Part shown: in pieces, positions 43,705 through 53,693 of the stretch
Layout of the letters: each line of letters begins with the position of its first letter
Position numbering within the stretch: the first letter of the stretch is position 1
Assembly: GCA_016788785.1 (NCBI GenBank)
Contig: JAEUSM010000009.1
Coordinates: forward strand, 186,001-250,000
Length of the DNA: 64,000 nt
Source: Candidatus Kapaibacterium sp.
Lineage (GTDB): Bacteria; Bacteroidota; Ignavibacteria; Kapaibacteriales; JAEUSM01
Direction of reading: 5' to 3'
Translations under genes and position numbers: made by a program
The notes under the pieces: model-generated
The model's input: the letters and a program-made list of their open reading frames with translations, nothing else
What the model was told of the DNA's origin: nothing
The model's database searches: none

Positions 43705-44580
43705 CTATTTGCTATTTTGGGTAATAATGACTCCGATTATAGCAATTACTCCTCCTATGACAAATTGAATGGATGGTAATTCTTTGAAAATAAGAATAGC
43801 AAGAATAGTGGTAAGCATTGGTTGAAGATTATTAAAGACTGCTACTTTTGACGTTTCTATTCTCGACAATGCAAATGAATACAATGCATATGAAACAACC
43901 GAAGTAACTAATCCTAAATATAGTAGTTCACCAATTGTTTGCAAAGAGAGTAATTGTGGTTCTAATGGTGCTCCAATCAGTGCGTAAATTGGTAAATATG
44001 TTATAAAACCAATAACCATTGAAATAGCAGTGACATAAAATGCACCATATTTTTGAATAAATTTTGCCATCATCATGGAAACTATACCCCAAGTAAAGCT
44101 TGCAGAAAGTACCATAATATCCCCCAAAAATTTCGACGAATCAATCGCCAATCCTTTTTCGAATAAAATGAGAAATACTCCTAAGAATGCAATGATTATA
44201 CCCAAAAGTGCTTGTTTTGAGTATCGAACTTTTAGAAATAGAAAGGATAATATTACGACAAAGGCTGGTGTTAATGAGTATGCCAACGAGGCGTTTGGAG
44301 CAACCGTATATTCCAATCCCCAAATAAAGAGAAGCTGATTAAGAGGAATATTCATAATCCCCAAGACTATCAACATCCAATAGTCACTTTTATCAATTTT
44401 GGGTAACTTTTTCCAACGAATTGCTATCCAAAGACCAAAAAACAATGCTGAGAGCATCGATCTGTAGAGCATTATCACCGTTGGTTCCAAGCTGCTATTA
44501 ACTGATTTTGCAACAATGCTTGCTCCAGCAGATATAAATTGTTGCAGAATGATGAGGAAATACAAAGAGTTCTTTTTCAA
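43705..44580 (-). CDS. EamA/DMT-family transporter
   Basis: The 291-residue protein has about ten hydrophobic segments, built as two EamA repeats (one from residue 5, one from about 150), as in drug/metabolite transporters of the RhaT/EamA type. Substrate cannot be read from the sequence. The gene stands alone; promoter on the minus strand is in the space shared with the OmpA-family gene. Confidence 0.85.
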   Translation of the reverse strand: MKKNSLYFLIILQQFISAGASIVAKSVNSSLEPTVIMLYRSMLSALFFGLWIAIRWKKLPKIDKSDYWMLIVLGIMNIPLNQLLFIWGLEYTVAPNASLAYSLTPAFVVILSFLFLKVRYSKQALLGIIIAFLGVFLILFEKGLAIDSSKFLGDIMVLSASFTWGIVSMMMAKFIQKYGAFYVTAISMVIGFITYLPIYALIGAPLEPQLLSLQTIGELLYLGLVTSVVSYALYSFALSRIETSKVAVFNNLQPMLTTILAILIFKELPSIQFVIGGVIAIIGVIITQNSK

Positions 44581-44772
44581 TAAATTAGTGATGCGACACT
44601 ATAACGGTTTGATTTGATAATTATGATAGTTTTCAAATCAATAAGTTGCTAAAAGTGTGTTTTTGAAGGAATTGTTATTTGATTATTAAATTGTAATCAA
44701 ATTTCCTCAAGAAAATTTGTATTTTGTAGAAGTTTTCTCAATGTTTACATCCTCATAACGCAATATTCCAAA

Positions 44773-46824
44773 GTGAAAAAAGTTGTTTTTGTTGTTTATA
44801 CATTTATACTTCTTGTGGTGAATCTTCATAGTCAAGTTACCTATGTTGAAAGAAATAAGTATGGATTGTATGGATATGGGATGTTTCAACAACATTTAGT
44901 GGATTTTAAAAACTTACCTGGAATCCCGAGTTGCTGTGATGGTTTCAAAAATACTATCGGAACTGGATTTTCTGTTGGTTTGATGAGTGATATTCCTTTT
45001 AATCGAAGAATAGGGCTTCAGTTTAGAGGTGGGTTTACACAAAAAAGTGTCTTGTTACAACGAGAGCAAAATGAAGTAATTCATATCGATAGAATGCCCT
45101 TTCCCGGGACATTCCGTCAATCAATCGACACAAAAATTCGTTCTTTTACTATTGAACCTATTTTAACGTTCACTTTGATGAACCAACTATATTTTGGTGC
45201 AGGACCATGGATGGGGATTACTACATCTTCATCATACTATCAAAAAGAAGAAGTAGTGTATCCCGAACAAGGTGGTGTATTTATTGAAAATCAACAGCGA
45301 ATACGAAACGAAGTGAGAGGTTCGTTGTTACAACTGCGTTCAACGAGTTTTGGTACTTGTGCAGGATTATGGGTAGAAATACCTCTTAACAACAGCAAAA
45401 ACTTTTTTCTTTCACCAGAAATATTTTACGTTGGGACATTTACACCAGTACTTACGGATATTTCTTGGAATACTATCAATTCATTTCGATATGGAATTTC
45501 TTTGAAGTATTCTCCGGAAGCTATTGAAATTCAACCAGAAATTCTCAAAAAACCGTCAGAAATCGTTGAACAATATCAAGAGCAAACGGAAGAAGAATCT
45601 ATTGATTTGCTTTCTAAAAGAAATTCTGGTATACAATCCAGAAAACGATATCTTTTATCACCGGATATTCAATTTTTCAAGGTGTTTCTTTCTTCAAATA
45701 CTGGAAAAAAAACATTTGAATATGCTATTCAACATAACGTCTCCGTGGATTTTTATCCATTATTGCAAACAGTATTTTTTGATGAAAGAGAAAGTTCTAT
45801 TCCTGAACGTTACAAACAACTTACTTCGGAACAAGTGAGGGAATTTGCTTTGGATTCGTTGTTAGGAATCCCAACCTTAGAAAGATATTATTCCCTTCTG
45901 AATATTATAGGATATAAATTGACGCAAAAAGATACGTTGAAAATCAAATTACGTGGGTTTACGAATACTACATCAGAAAAAGGAAATAAGAGTTTAGCTG
46001 TCAATAGAGCCAATTCTATTGCTGACTATCTCAAATCTGTTTGGAATATTGCATCTAATAGAATTATCATTGAAAATGCAGGTTCTTTTACTCTTCAAAG
46101 CCAATTTCTCACTGAAAAAGAAATTAATGAGGAATCACAAAAAGTAACTATCAACTTTATGAATGATGAGGATTATGATGGCCTTTTTGTAGTTGACTCC
46201 ACAAAAATTATCACTCCTTCACTTACAATGCTTGCTACAGAATTTGATAAAACTGACTCAATTATTCATTGGACAATTCAATTTGTTTCATCATCAAATG
46301 AAGTATTGAAAGAAGTTAGTGGTTCTGGAGCCTTCCCAGAAATTCTGGTTGTTGATTCCAAAGAATTACTTTCCCAAGTGAAAGATACAACAATAGAAGT
46401 AATAGCACAATTACGAGACACAAATGAAGTAGAGTATCAAACAACATTGGATGTAATAAAATTACAAACTTCAGAATCTTTACTTCAAACACTCAAACGT
46501 GCAGATTCAGCAACAATAGAATATGAAGTGTTATTTGAATTTAATGAACACAGATTAAACGAGTCTTCTCGTAAAAATGTAGAGTTTCTTCAAAAAATAG
46601 TTCCATCATCTTTTACTATCGAAGCAATAGGTTCAACGGACAATTCTGGGTCTGACGAATACAATATGAACTTGTCATCGTTACGTGCTAATGAAATACA
46701 GCCATTACTTTCCAACCGTTCGATTCACAGTATGGGTGTTGGAAAACAACAGCATCGTTTCCCAAACAATGTTCCAGAAGGAAGAAGTTATTCTCGTATA
46801 ACCACAATAATACTGAAAAAATAA
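44773..46824 (+). CDS. OmpA-family outer-membrane protein with beta-barrel and two OmpA-like domains
   Basis: A GTG start gives 683 residues with a signal peptide (to about residue 20, ending in NLHSQ). An N-terminal region of amphipathic strands with aromatic ends (about 25-250) suggests an outer-membrane barrel or PorT-like fold. A linker follows. Two regions resemble OmpA peptidoglycan-binding domains: a degenerate one at about 400-470 (LAVNRANSIADYLKSV) and a C-terminal one (FEFNEHRLNESSRKNVEFLQ... SLRANEI). It probably links outer membrane and cell wall. A second role is not known. Confidence 0.8.
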   Translation: MKKVVFVVYTFILLVVNLHSQVTYVERNKYGLYGYGMFQQHLVDFKNLPGIPSCCDGFKNTIGTGFSVGLMSDIPFNRRIGLQFRGGFTQKSVLLQREQNEVIHIDRMPFPGTFRQSIDTKIRSFTIEPILTFTLMNQLYFGAGPWMGITTSSSYYQKEEVVYPEQGGVFIENQQRIRNEVRGSLLQLRSTSFGTCAGLWVEIPLNNSKNFFLSPEIFYVGTFTPVLTDISWNTINSFRYGISLKYSPEAIEIQPEILKKPSEIVEQYQEQTEEESIDLLSKRNSGIQSRKRYLLSPDIQFFKVFLSSNTGKKTFEYAIQHNVSVDFYPLLQTVFFDERESSIPERYKQLTSEQVREFALDSLLGIPTLERYYSLLNIIGYKLTQKDTLKIKLRGFTNTTSEKGNKSLAVNRANSIADYLKSVWNIASNRIIIENAGSFTLQSQFLTEKEINEESQKVTINFMNDEDYDGLFVVDSTKIITPSLTMLATEFDKTDSIIHWTIQFVSSSNEVLKEVSGSGAFPEILVVDSKELLSQVKDTTIEVIAQLRDTNEVEYQTTLDVIKLQTSESLLQTLKRADSATIEYEVLFEFNEHRLNESSRKNVEFLQKIVPSSFTIEAIGSTDNSGSDEYNMNLSSLRANEIQPLLSNRSIHSMGVGKQQHRFPNNVPEGRSYSRITTIILKK

Positions 46825-47190
46825 CGTAAAAGACTTGGTGCATTCAAAATCACCTATTGCACATCATTCTTCCGATTTTTTGTGAAAATAGATATATCCG
46901 AATTGAAATAACACACTTGTGAAAATTACTTGACACAACTGCGAAATGAACAGTGATTTTTGAAACTTATGAAAGATAAAAAGTGTATTTAAAAACGGTT
47001 TATGGGGCATTTTGTAGTTTGGCTCAATTTTTTCTTGTAAAGTAGGAATATCTAAGTTTTCGTAAAGGTGTTCTACGTACTATTACGTAATTTACTGAAA
47101 ATTTGGAACAAAATGTCGAAAAAAAGCGTACACTCAGTAACCAAAACGATTAGAAATTTTTAATTATTCAAAATAACAACGAGGTTAACA
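46825..47190. other. Non-coding interval, 366 bases
   Basis: This stretch between the OmpA-family and nuclease-like genes holds no convincing ORF, RNA or terminator. A near-palindromic segment (TACGTACTATTACGTA, about 47075-47090) and a purine-rich ribosome-binding site (ACGAGG) before 47191 are the only features I see. No clear TTTG-N20-TAnnTTTG promoter is present. Confidence 0.5.
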
Positions 47191-50100
47191 ATGAAGAACA
47201 TTCATTCAGTACTCTCAGCATTGATTGTTTTCTTACTACTGCCATTGGTAGTAGTAGCACAAACGAATCCAGTGCCACAAAACTTGCCCTACAGCCAAAA
47301 CTTTAATGCATTGGCTCATGCGTCGGCAACCTATCCTGCTGGTTGGCAAGGATGGGAAATTACAGGTCCTTTAGCAGGAGCATTTCTTACCGCTGCTCCA
47401 GCTTTAGATTTGGCTCTTACTCCATCTGCAACTGCCGTCAACACTGCCGACGGTGTTTACAACTTTGATGGTAAAATCGGTATGTTAAGTGCTACAGGTA
47501 GTGATGTTTCAACATTAGTTGCTGCATTCAATACGACTGCACAAAGCAACATCAAAGTAAATTTCTCTATTTCTACTATTCGCAATCCGTATGACGGTGG
47601 TGGAAACACTATCCGTCAAGCAGTAGAATTACAGTATCGAGTTGGTACTGTGGGAGCATTTACTTCGGTTCCAAGTGGTTTTTATGAATCACCAAATGAT
47701 ACTGTGTATAGAAATAACAATATTACACAAGTAACAGGAACTATTGCATTGTTTGAAAAAAATTATGCAGTATTGTTGCCTCCTGCTTGTGACAATCAAC
47801 CAATTGTTCAAATTCGTTGGGTTGTTCGCTCTGAAAGTGGTGTTGGTGCTGATCCAAGTTTTGCTTTGGATAATGTCACTGTTGCTTCCCCTAACCCTAC
47901 AGTTCCGTTCTTCCAAGCAATTGGTTTGAACCAAGACTTTTCAGCTTTAGCATATGGTTCTACTATTGTTCCTACAGGGTATAAAATTATTCAATTACAG
48001 GGTGTTCCTGGTAATACGTTTAAAAATACAACTGTTGCTCGTGATACTACGATGATTGCTACATCAGATGCTACAAATACTAACGCTGGTGGACACAATT
48101 ATAATGGAAAAATCGGGTTTTTAAATGGTGCAACTGCTGATTTGGGTATTGCAACTGCAATTAGTACAATAAACAAAAATAATGTAACAGTATCCTATGA
48201 TATCAGTACTATTCGCAATCCGTATGATGGCTTGAATCAACGAATTTTAGAAGTTGAATTACAATATCGTATTAGCCAAGACACAGGTGCGTTTATATCT
48301 GTTCCTGCAAACGCATATCAATTGCCGAATGATACGTTATACAAAACAAATATAGCAAATCAAACAACTGCAGTTACTACTCCTCAACAAGAGAAAACGT
48401 ATGTTGTAGTTCTTCCAGATGCTTGTAACAATCAACCGTATGTACAATTACGTTGGGTTACTCGTACTGTTAGTGGTGCTGGAAATATGCCGTCTATCGC
48501 CTTAGATAATATCGTAATCGAAGGTAAACCAACAGTACAGGCTTCAGCAGCAACGTTCGCAAACTATACTGGTACAACTGTTCAAATTAATTGGACAAAT
48601 GGTAATGGAGAAAGAAGATTAGTATTTGTTTCTGAAAATACACCTGTTACATTTTCTCCAACAGATAACGTAACATATACTGGAGCGAATGCAAATATTA
48701 CCTTAGCTACTCCATATGGTGGAGCGAATTATTTAGTGTACTCAAACACAGGTAATTCTGTTACTGTAACTAACTTAAATCCGACATCAGTTTATTATGT
48801 TGCAATTTACGAACATAATAATGAAAATATCGTTGTACCTTCTCGAATTTTAGAGAAATATACTGTTCCATCTGCAGTTCAATCTGTAACTGGTGTAAGA
48901 ATTTCTCGTATTCAGGGTAAAAGACATACATCACCATTCAATGGTCAGATTGTTACTGCTATTGGTGGAGTCGTAACTGCTTTAGATGGTCCAAATGCAT
49001 TCTATATGCAAGACCCAACAGGAGATGGAAATGATACTACTTCTGAAGCTATCTATGTCAATGCAACTGCCCATGGATTGTTAGTGAATGAGTCAGTTGT
49101 CGTATATGGAACTGTTTCAGAAGTTCGCCAATCTGGTGACGGAGTTAACCTAAGTAACCTAACTGTTACTACACTCAATGCAACAGCGATTGATAATCTT
49201 GGACCAGTTACTCCAGTAGCATTTACTACTATTGGAACCGGTGGAAGAGTTATTCCAACAACAACTATTGCTTCTGCAGCTCCAAACGGTAGTGTTGAAG
49301 ATCTAACGTACTTCTTGAATCCTGTCGGAAACGGATTAGATTTCTTCGAATCTTTAGAAGGAATGAGAGTTTCTGTTCCAAATCCAGTCGTTGTTGGGCC
49401 AACAAGAAATAATATCGTAACTGTTGTTTCTGATTTTGGAAATAACGCTTCATTGCGTTCACTCAGAGGTGGATTGGTTCCATCTGCAACAGATGCTAAC
49501 CCTGAAAGAATTTTCGTTTCTGATAGCATTCTCAATGGAGGTGCAATAGCTTCAGTTCCATTGTATGAAGTTCGTGATACCTTACCAACACTACAAGGTA
49601 TCGTTGACTATAATTCTGGCAAATACTTCGTGTATACAACAATGGTTGCACCAAGATTGCCGGTTACTCCAACGACTTCTCAATTGAAAGCAGATACTTT
49701 GTCTTTGAATATTGATACTAATCACGTTCATATTGGACAAATTACGTTAGAGAATTTTGATGGAGTATCTATTCCAACAAATAACTCTGTTGCACAAAAA
49801 ATTATCTTCAATATGAAGGCTCCAGATATCATTGCAGTACATAATATTGCTGATAATAGTGGTGCTGCTAATGACGGTATCGTTGGTGCAAATACGACTA
49901 TCAATGCATTAATTACAGCATTGAGTAACTATGGTATCGATTATGGGTTTGCTCAAGTTAATCCAGTAAATAATGCTGATGGTGGACCACTTGGTTCTAA
50001 CCTACGTACAGTATTACTTTACAGATTAGATAGAATTGGATTATCTGGAACTCCAGGTGGTTCAAATATCTCTAACGCAGTTCAAACTGTTGCAGGAAGA

Positions 50101-51963
50101 CCAAATTTACAATTCAACCCTGGTAGAATTGCTCCTACATCTCCTATTTTGGCTGGAAGTAGAAAACCATTTGCAGCTCAGTTTACGTTCAAAGGAAGAA
50201 ATCTTTTTGTCTTAACTAATTATTTTGACACTGATCTTCCAAACGAAACTAAATATGGTGTATTCCAACCTGCAAGAGACTCTATCGCACAACGCAGAGC
50301 TGCTCAGGCATTGATTGTACAAAATTTTGCTCAAAACATCTTTAATGTGTTTAGTGCTTCAAATGTTTTAGTACTATCTAACTTTAATGATGCTCCGTTT
50401 GCACAATCAGTTACAAATGCGAAAGGAACAAACCTTTTCAATCTTACTGATTCATTACCTGCAAATAACAGATATACAATTGTTAGAAATGGAAATTCTT
50501 ATGCGACAGATCAGATTTTAGCTTCGGCAAATTTAGTTTCTCAAGCATTCAAAGCAATTGCTGTTCAGCATTTCTCTGCAGAATATGATCAACCAACTGC
50601 TACAGCCAACGATGGTATCGTATCTCGTTTCGAAATGTTAAGTTCGTATAATATTACAGGTACTGTACTGTATAATGGAAACCCTCAAGCAGGTGTGAAA
50701 ATTAAATTAACAGGTGGTGCAACTGACTCTGTTGTAACTGGACCTGCTGGTACATTTGCATTTAACAATTTAGATGCTGTTAAATCTTATACAATTACAC
50801 CATCATTAGCTGGATATGGATACAATAATGCTCCAAGAGTAATTCCATCATTGGAATCAAATACTGTTGTGAACTTTATTGGTACTGAATCTCCAGCTGA
50901 TTTACGTGGAAAAGTATTATTGAATGATCTTCCATTTACGGAAGTAATGGTGTACTTGAATGGAACATCTGGAAATACTACTATTGTTGATTCTATGTTA
51001 ACTGATTCTAATGGAGATTATGCCTTTACTGGTATTCCTGGATTGGGTGCATATACAGTTCGTGCTGAAAGATTAGGATATACATTTGTTCCGGGTGTTC
51101 ATACTATTGACACATTATCTAAATATCCTTCAACTACTCGTTATAACTTCAACTCTTTAGTTACTCAATATACTATTAGTGGTAGAGTAATAAATAGTGA
51201 AGGTAATGGTATATCAAATATCAGAGTATCAATTAGTGGTGGAGTTTCTAATTTCATCAATACTGATGCAACTGGAAACTACTCATTTGGTGTTCCTGCA
51301 TTTGGTAACTATACTGTAACAGTATTTGGAATTGGATATTCGTTTACTCCACAATCATATTCATTTTCCAATGTTACAAGCAGTTCTGCTAACCAAAATT
51401 TTGTGGGAAGTCTTCTTTCTTACGGAATTAATGGTACTGTAACATTAAATGGTCAACCTGAAGAAGGTGTTACTTTACGCTTAACTGGTACTGCAACAAG
51501 CAATACCAATACAGCCGCAAATGGAACATATACATTTGCAAACCTTCCAGCATTTGGTGTATATACTATCAGACCAGAAAAAACAGGAAGAGTATTTAGT
51601 CCTTCTGAATGGTCAACTAACTTGTTCTTAGAAAATGCAATTGTGAATTTCCAAGCATTTGATGTTACAAGTGTGAACGAATCAACAACTCCAAAAGGAT
51701 ATACTCCTCTTGCTGTTACTATTGAGCCAAATCCTGCAAATGAGAAAACAATCCTTTCATTTGATATGGTTCAAGATGGAATGGTTCGTATTGATATCTA
51801 TGATGCGAATGGTTCATTGATGTCAAAAGTTGCCGATGGATTCTATAGTGTCGGTTCTCATTCAGTACAACCAGTTGTAAAATCTTTTGCAAATGGTACT
51901 TACTATGTAAGAATCACACATCCGAACGGAACAACGACTACTCCAATTGTTATCGTTCGATAA
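47191..51963 (+). CDS. Type IX secretion cargo protein: degenerate extracellular nuclease (ExeM/NucH-like)
   Basis: The 1590-residue protein opens with a signal peptide (to about 23). It has a tandem duplicated N-terminal domain (about 30-235 and 240-445, each containing the motif STIRNPYDG). An Fn3-like region follows, then an ExeM-type OB-like segment (about 566-790) with an exonuclease-endonuclease-phosphatase (EEP) domain (about 870-1070). EEP motifs are altered: the usual E-containing motif is VHNIAD (883-888), the N-H motif is TNYFDT (1009-1014) and GDxN is SNFND (1063-1067). Catalysis is unlikely. Four carboxypeptidase-regulatory-like Ig repeats (about 1150-1490) and a Por sorting domain close it. 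Expected at the cell surface. Confidence 0.85.
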   Translation: MKNIHSVLSALIVFLLLPLVVVAQTNPVPQNLPYSQNFNALAHASATYPAGWQGWEITGPLAGAFLTAAPALDLALTPSATAVNTADGVYNFDGKIGMLSATGSDVSTLVAAFNTTAQSNIKVNFSISTIRNPYDGGGNTIRQAVELQYRVGTVGAFTSVPSGFYESPNDTVYRNNNITQVTGTIALFEKNYAVLLPPACDNQPIVQIRWVVRSESGVGADPSFALDNVTVASPNPTVPFFQAIGLNQDFSALAYGSTIVPTGYKIIQLQGVPGNTFKNTTVARDTTMIATSDATNTNAGGHNYNGKIGFLNGATADLGIATAISTINKNNVTVSYDISTIRNPYDGLNQRILEVELQYRISQDTGAFISVPANAYQLPNDTLYKTNIANQTTAVTTPQQEKTYVVVLPDACNNQPYVQLRWVTRTVSGAGNMPSIALDNIVIEGKPTVQASAATFANYTGTTVQINWTNGNGERRLVFVSENTPVTFSPTDNVTYTGANANITLATPYGGANYLVYSNTGNSVTVTNLNPTSVYYVAIYEHNNENIVVPSRILEKYTVPSAVQSVTGVRISRIQGKRHTSPFNGQIVTAIGGVVTALDGPNAFYMQDPTGDGNDTTSEAIYVNATAHGLLVNESVVVYGTVSEVRQSGDGVNLSNLTVTTLNATAIDNLGPVTPVAFTTIGTGGRVIPTTTIASAAPNGSVEDLTYFLNPVGNGLDFFESLEGMRVSVPNPVVVGPTRNNIVTVVSDFGNNASLRSLRGGLVPSATDANPERIFVSDSILNGGAIASVPLYEVRDTLPTLQGIVDYNSGKYFVYTTMVAPRLPVTPTTSQLKADTLSLNIDTNHVHIGQITLENFDGVSIPTNNSVAQKIIFNMKAPDIIAVHNIADNSGAANDGIVGANTTINALITALSNYGIDYGFAQVNPVNNADGGPLGSNLRTVLLYRLDRIGLSGTPGGSNISNAVQTVAGRPNLQFNPGRIAPTSPILAGSRKPFAAQFTFKGRNLFVLTNYFDTDLPNETKYGVFQPARDSIAQRRAAQALIVQNFAQNIFNVFSASNVLVLSNFNDAPFAQSVTNAKGTNLFNLTDSLPANNRYTIVRNGNSYATDQILASANLVSQAFKAIAVQHFSAEYDQPTATANDGIVSRFEMLSSYNITGTVLYNGNPQAGVKIKLTGGATDSVVTGPAGTFAFNNLDAVKSYTITPSLAGYGYNNAPRVIPSLESNTVVNFIGTESPADLRGKVLLNDLPFTEVMVYLNGTSGNTTIVDSMLTDSNGDYAFTGIPGLGAYTVRAERLGYTFVPGVHTIDTLSKYPSTTRYNFNSLVTQYTISGRVINSEGNGISNIRVSISGGVSNFINTDATGNYSFGVPAFGNYTVTVFGIGYSFTPQSYSFSNVTSSSANQNFVGSLLSYGINGTVTLNGQPEEGVTLRLTGTATSNTNTAANGTYTFANLPAFGVYTIRPEKTGRVFSPSEWSTNLFLENAIVNFQAFDVTSVNESTTPKGYTPLAVTIEPNPANEKTILSFDMVQDGMVRIDIYDANGSLMSKVADGFYSVGSHSVQPVVKSFANGTYYVRITHPNGTTTTPIVIVR

Positions 51964-51981
51964 GATTAATTCTTCGATAAA

Positions 51982-52017
51982 AAAAATCCCTGTCTTTGAA
52001 AAAAGGCAGGGATTTTT
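51982..52017 (+). terminator. Intrinsic terminator after the nuclease-like cargo gene
   Basis: A 13-base stem (AAAAATCCCTGTC at 51982-51994 with 52005-52017, one G-U pair) with a 10-base purine-rich loop and a T run in the 3' arm. Confidence 0.8.
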
Positions 52018-52080
52018 CTTTTACAACACATCGAACGGATATTCGTACCTATTACGAGATTTTTTCAATTCCCATTTCCT

Positions 52081-52746
52081 ATGCACGTTAAAGCAATTCA
52101 AATCACAAAAAAAGAGTTTTTAGTTGAGTTTCGCACTCGTTACGCGGTTACCTCAGGAATTCTGTTTGTATTAACGACATTGTCAATCATTGTTTTTAGT
52201 ACAACCAATGATGTGAAAACTTCGGGAATTTATGCAGGTTTTTTGTGGATTGTTTTGTTTTTTACAACGATGACATTGTCTGGAAAGATATTCATTGAAG
52301 AAGAAGAAAAAGGAACATCGTTGTATCTACGTTCTATTGCAGAACCGTTCTCGATATTTGTTGGTAAATTGATGTTTGCGATTGTAACAAGTACCGTCAT
52401 CAATATAATTGCATCGATGTTGCTTCCATTGTTTATCACTGAAGTAACCATCAAAAACCTTATTCAATACCTATTAGTAGTTATTCTTGGTTCCATAGCC
52501 TTGGCATCTGTAACAACTATTTTATCGTCAATAATTGCCAAAGCAAATTCGAAAAATGGACTTTTACCTATTTTAGGCTTTCCGTTACTGTTACCCTTAG
52601 TTGTTATAGGAGTAGATGCAACGTATCTTTCCATCCATTCAGCAGATTGGATAACCTTTTTGCAATCTATACTCTTTATGGTTTCTTATTCTGGGGTGAT
52701 GATTATTGTGTCCATCTTTGTTTTTCCACTTATTTGGTTAGACTGA
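52081..52746 (+). CDS. ccmB: Haem exporter protein CcmB
   Basis: The 221-residue protein has six hydrophobic segments and the CcmB pattern: a cytoplasmic N terminus (KKEFLVEFRTRYAVTSGILFV), the FTTMTLSGKIFIEEEEKGT loop, then a C-terminal segment with GLLPILGFPLLLPLV. CcmB is the membrane subunit of the CcmAB transporter of cytochrome c maturation system I. The ATPase CcmA and CcmC are not next to it. The stop overlaps the next start (TGATG). Confidence 0.88.
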   Translation: MHVKAIQITKKEFLVEFRTRYAVTSGILFVLTTLSIIVFSTTNDVKTSGIYAGFLWIVLFFTTMTLSGKIFIEEEEKGTSLYLRSIAEPFSIFVGKLMFAIVTSTVINIIASMLLPLFITEVTIKNLIQYLLVVILGSIALASVTTILSSIIAKANSKNGLLPILGFPLLLPLVVIGVDATYLSIHSADWITFLQSILFMVSYSGVMIIVSIFVFPLIWLD

Positions 52747-53678
52747 TGAATGTTCTAAAACGTATTTTTAAGGCAATGATGTTGATTTTTATGAGTTCTT
52801 CATCAGTGCTCTCTCAAGAAAACTCACTTCACTTGGAGGATTTACCATTACATAGCCCCATGTTGTATTATTTTCGATTGAAAAATGGTGATATTCTTTC
52901 AGGGAGAATTTTTGACTACATTGTTGATAAAGAAAATGGTCCCGGAGTAAGAATACAAACAGAGATTGGAAAAGCAACGTTGTATGAATACCAAATTTCG
53001 GAAATAAAACCATTAGGGTCTGTCAATAAACATACGCACAGATCTTCACTGTTGCCAACCGCAGAACCCATTGGTGATAATCATTATATTGGCTTGTATG
53101 AGCTGATTGTTCCTGCAGTTGGATTTGGAATTACTGACTATGTTTCCGTTATCGCAGCTCGTTCTATTATACCAGGAATTTTTCCGAATGAGCAAATTTC
53201 CTTGCTGAATGGTAAAGTAACCATTTTTAATGAAAAATTGACCTCAACGAAAGACAATGCTATTTCAATGGCGTTTGGTTGGAATAGTTTGTGGGTAAAT
53301 ACTATTAATAATATTAATCATGCATATTTCGTAACAACCTTTGAAACCTATTCTGTGAGAGCAAGTGCTTTGTTAATGATGAAAATTGGTGGAGAAGATG
53401 CGTATGTTGCTACATTTTCACCATACACGGCCTTCAATGTGTTCGCTCCAAGAAATTCTCCTGGTGCTGGTATAACAACAGATATTAAGTTTAACGATAC
53501 TCATGACCTATATGCGTTTGGTGAAGTATGGTTTAATTCGTTTCAAGGTGGAAATGCTGCAAACATACTAGCAGGTATAAGAATGGCTGATACTCGGGTT
53601 TCTGCTGATATTGGATTTCTCTTTACGACTGCTCCGGGGTTAGTTCCCATAGCAATTTTTTCTTGGACTCCATTTTAA
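52746..53678 (+). CDS. Secreted or outer-membrane protein of unknown function
   Basis: The start at ATG 52746 overlaps the ccmB stop (TGATG) and gives 310 residues with a signal peptide (MNVLKRIFKAMMLIFMSSSSVLSQ). Longer upstream starts fall inside ccmB and are less likely. A first part (about 35-90) has a MLYYFRLKNGDILSGRIFDY segment, resembling the small beta-barrel domains of Sm/SH3-like type. The rest is rich in alternating hydrophobic/aromatic residues and ends in ...SWTPF with a terminal Phe, as in outer-membrane beta-barrels. I recognise no family. Confidence 0.7.
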   Translation: MNVLKRIFKAMMLIFMSSSSVLSQENSLHLEDLPLHSPMLYYFRLKNGDILSGRIFDYIVDKENGPGVRIQTEIGKATLYEYQISEIKPLGSVNKHTHRSSLLPTAEPIGDNHYIGLYELIVPAVGFGITDYVSVIAARSIIPGIFPNEQISLLNGKVTIFNEKLTSTKDNAISMAFGWNSLWVNTINNINHAYFVTTFETYSVRASALLMMKIGGEDAYVATFSPYTAFNVFAPRNSPGAGITTDIKFNDTHDLYAFGEVWFNSFQGGNAANILAGIRMADTRVSADIGFLFTTAPGLVPIAIFSWTPF

Positions 53679-53693
53679 GGTAATCTATCGCAA

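Noticed and set aside
52647-52745. Upstream extension of the gene after ccmB
   Set aside because: It would overlap ccmB by about 100 bases; ATG 52746 gives coupling TGATG and a signal peptide.
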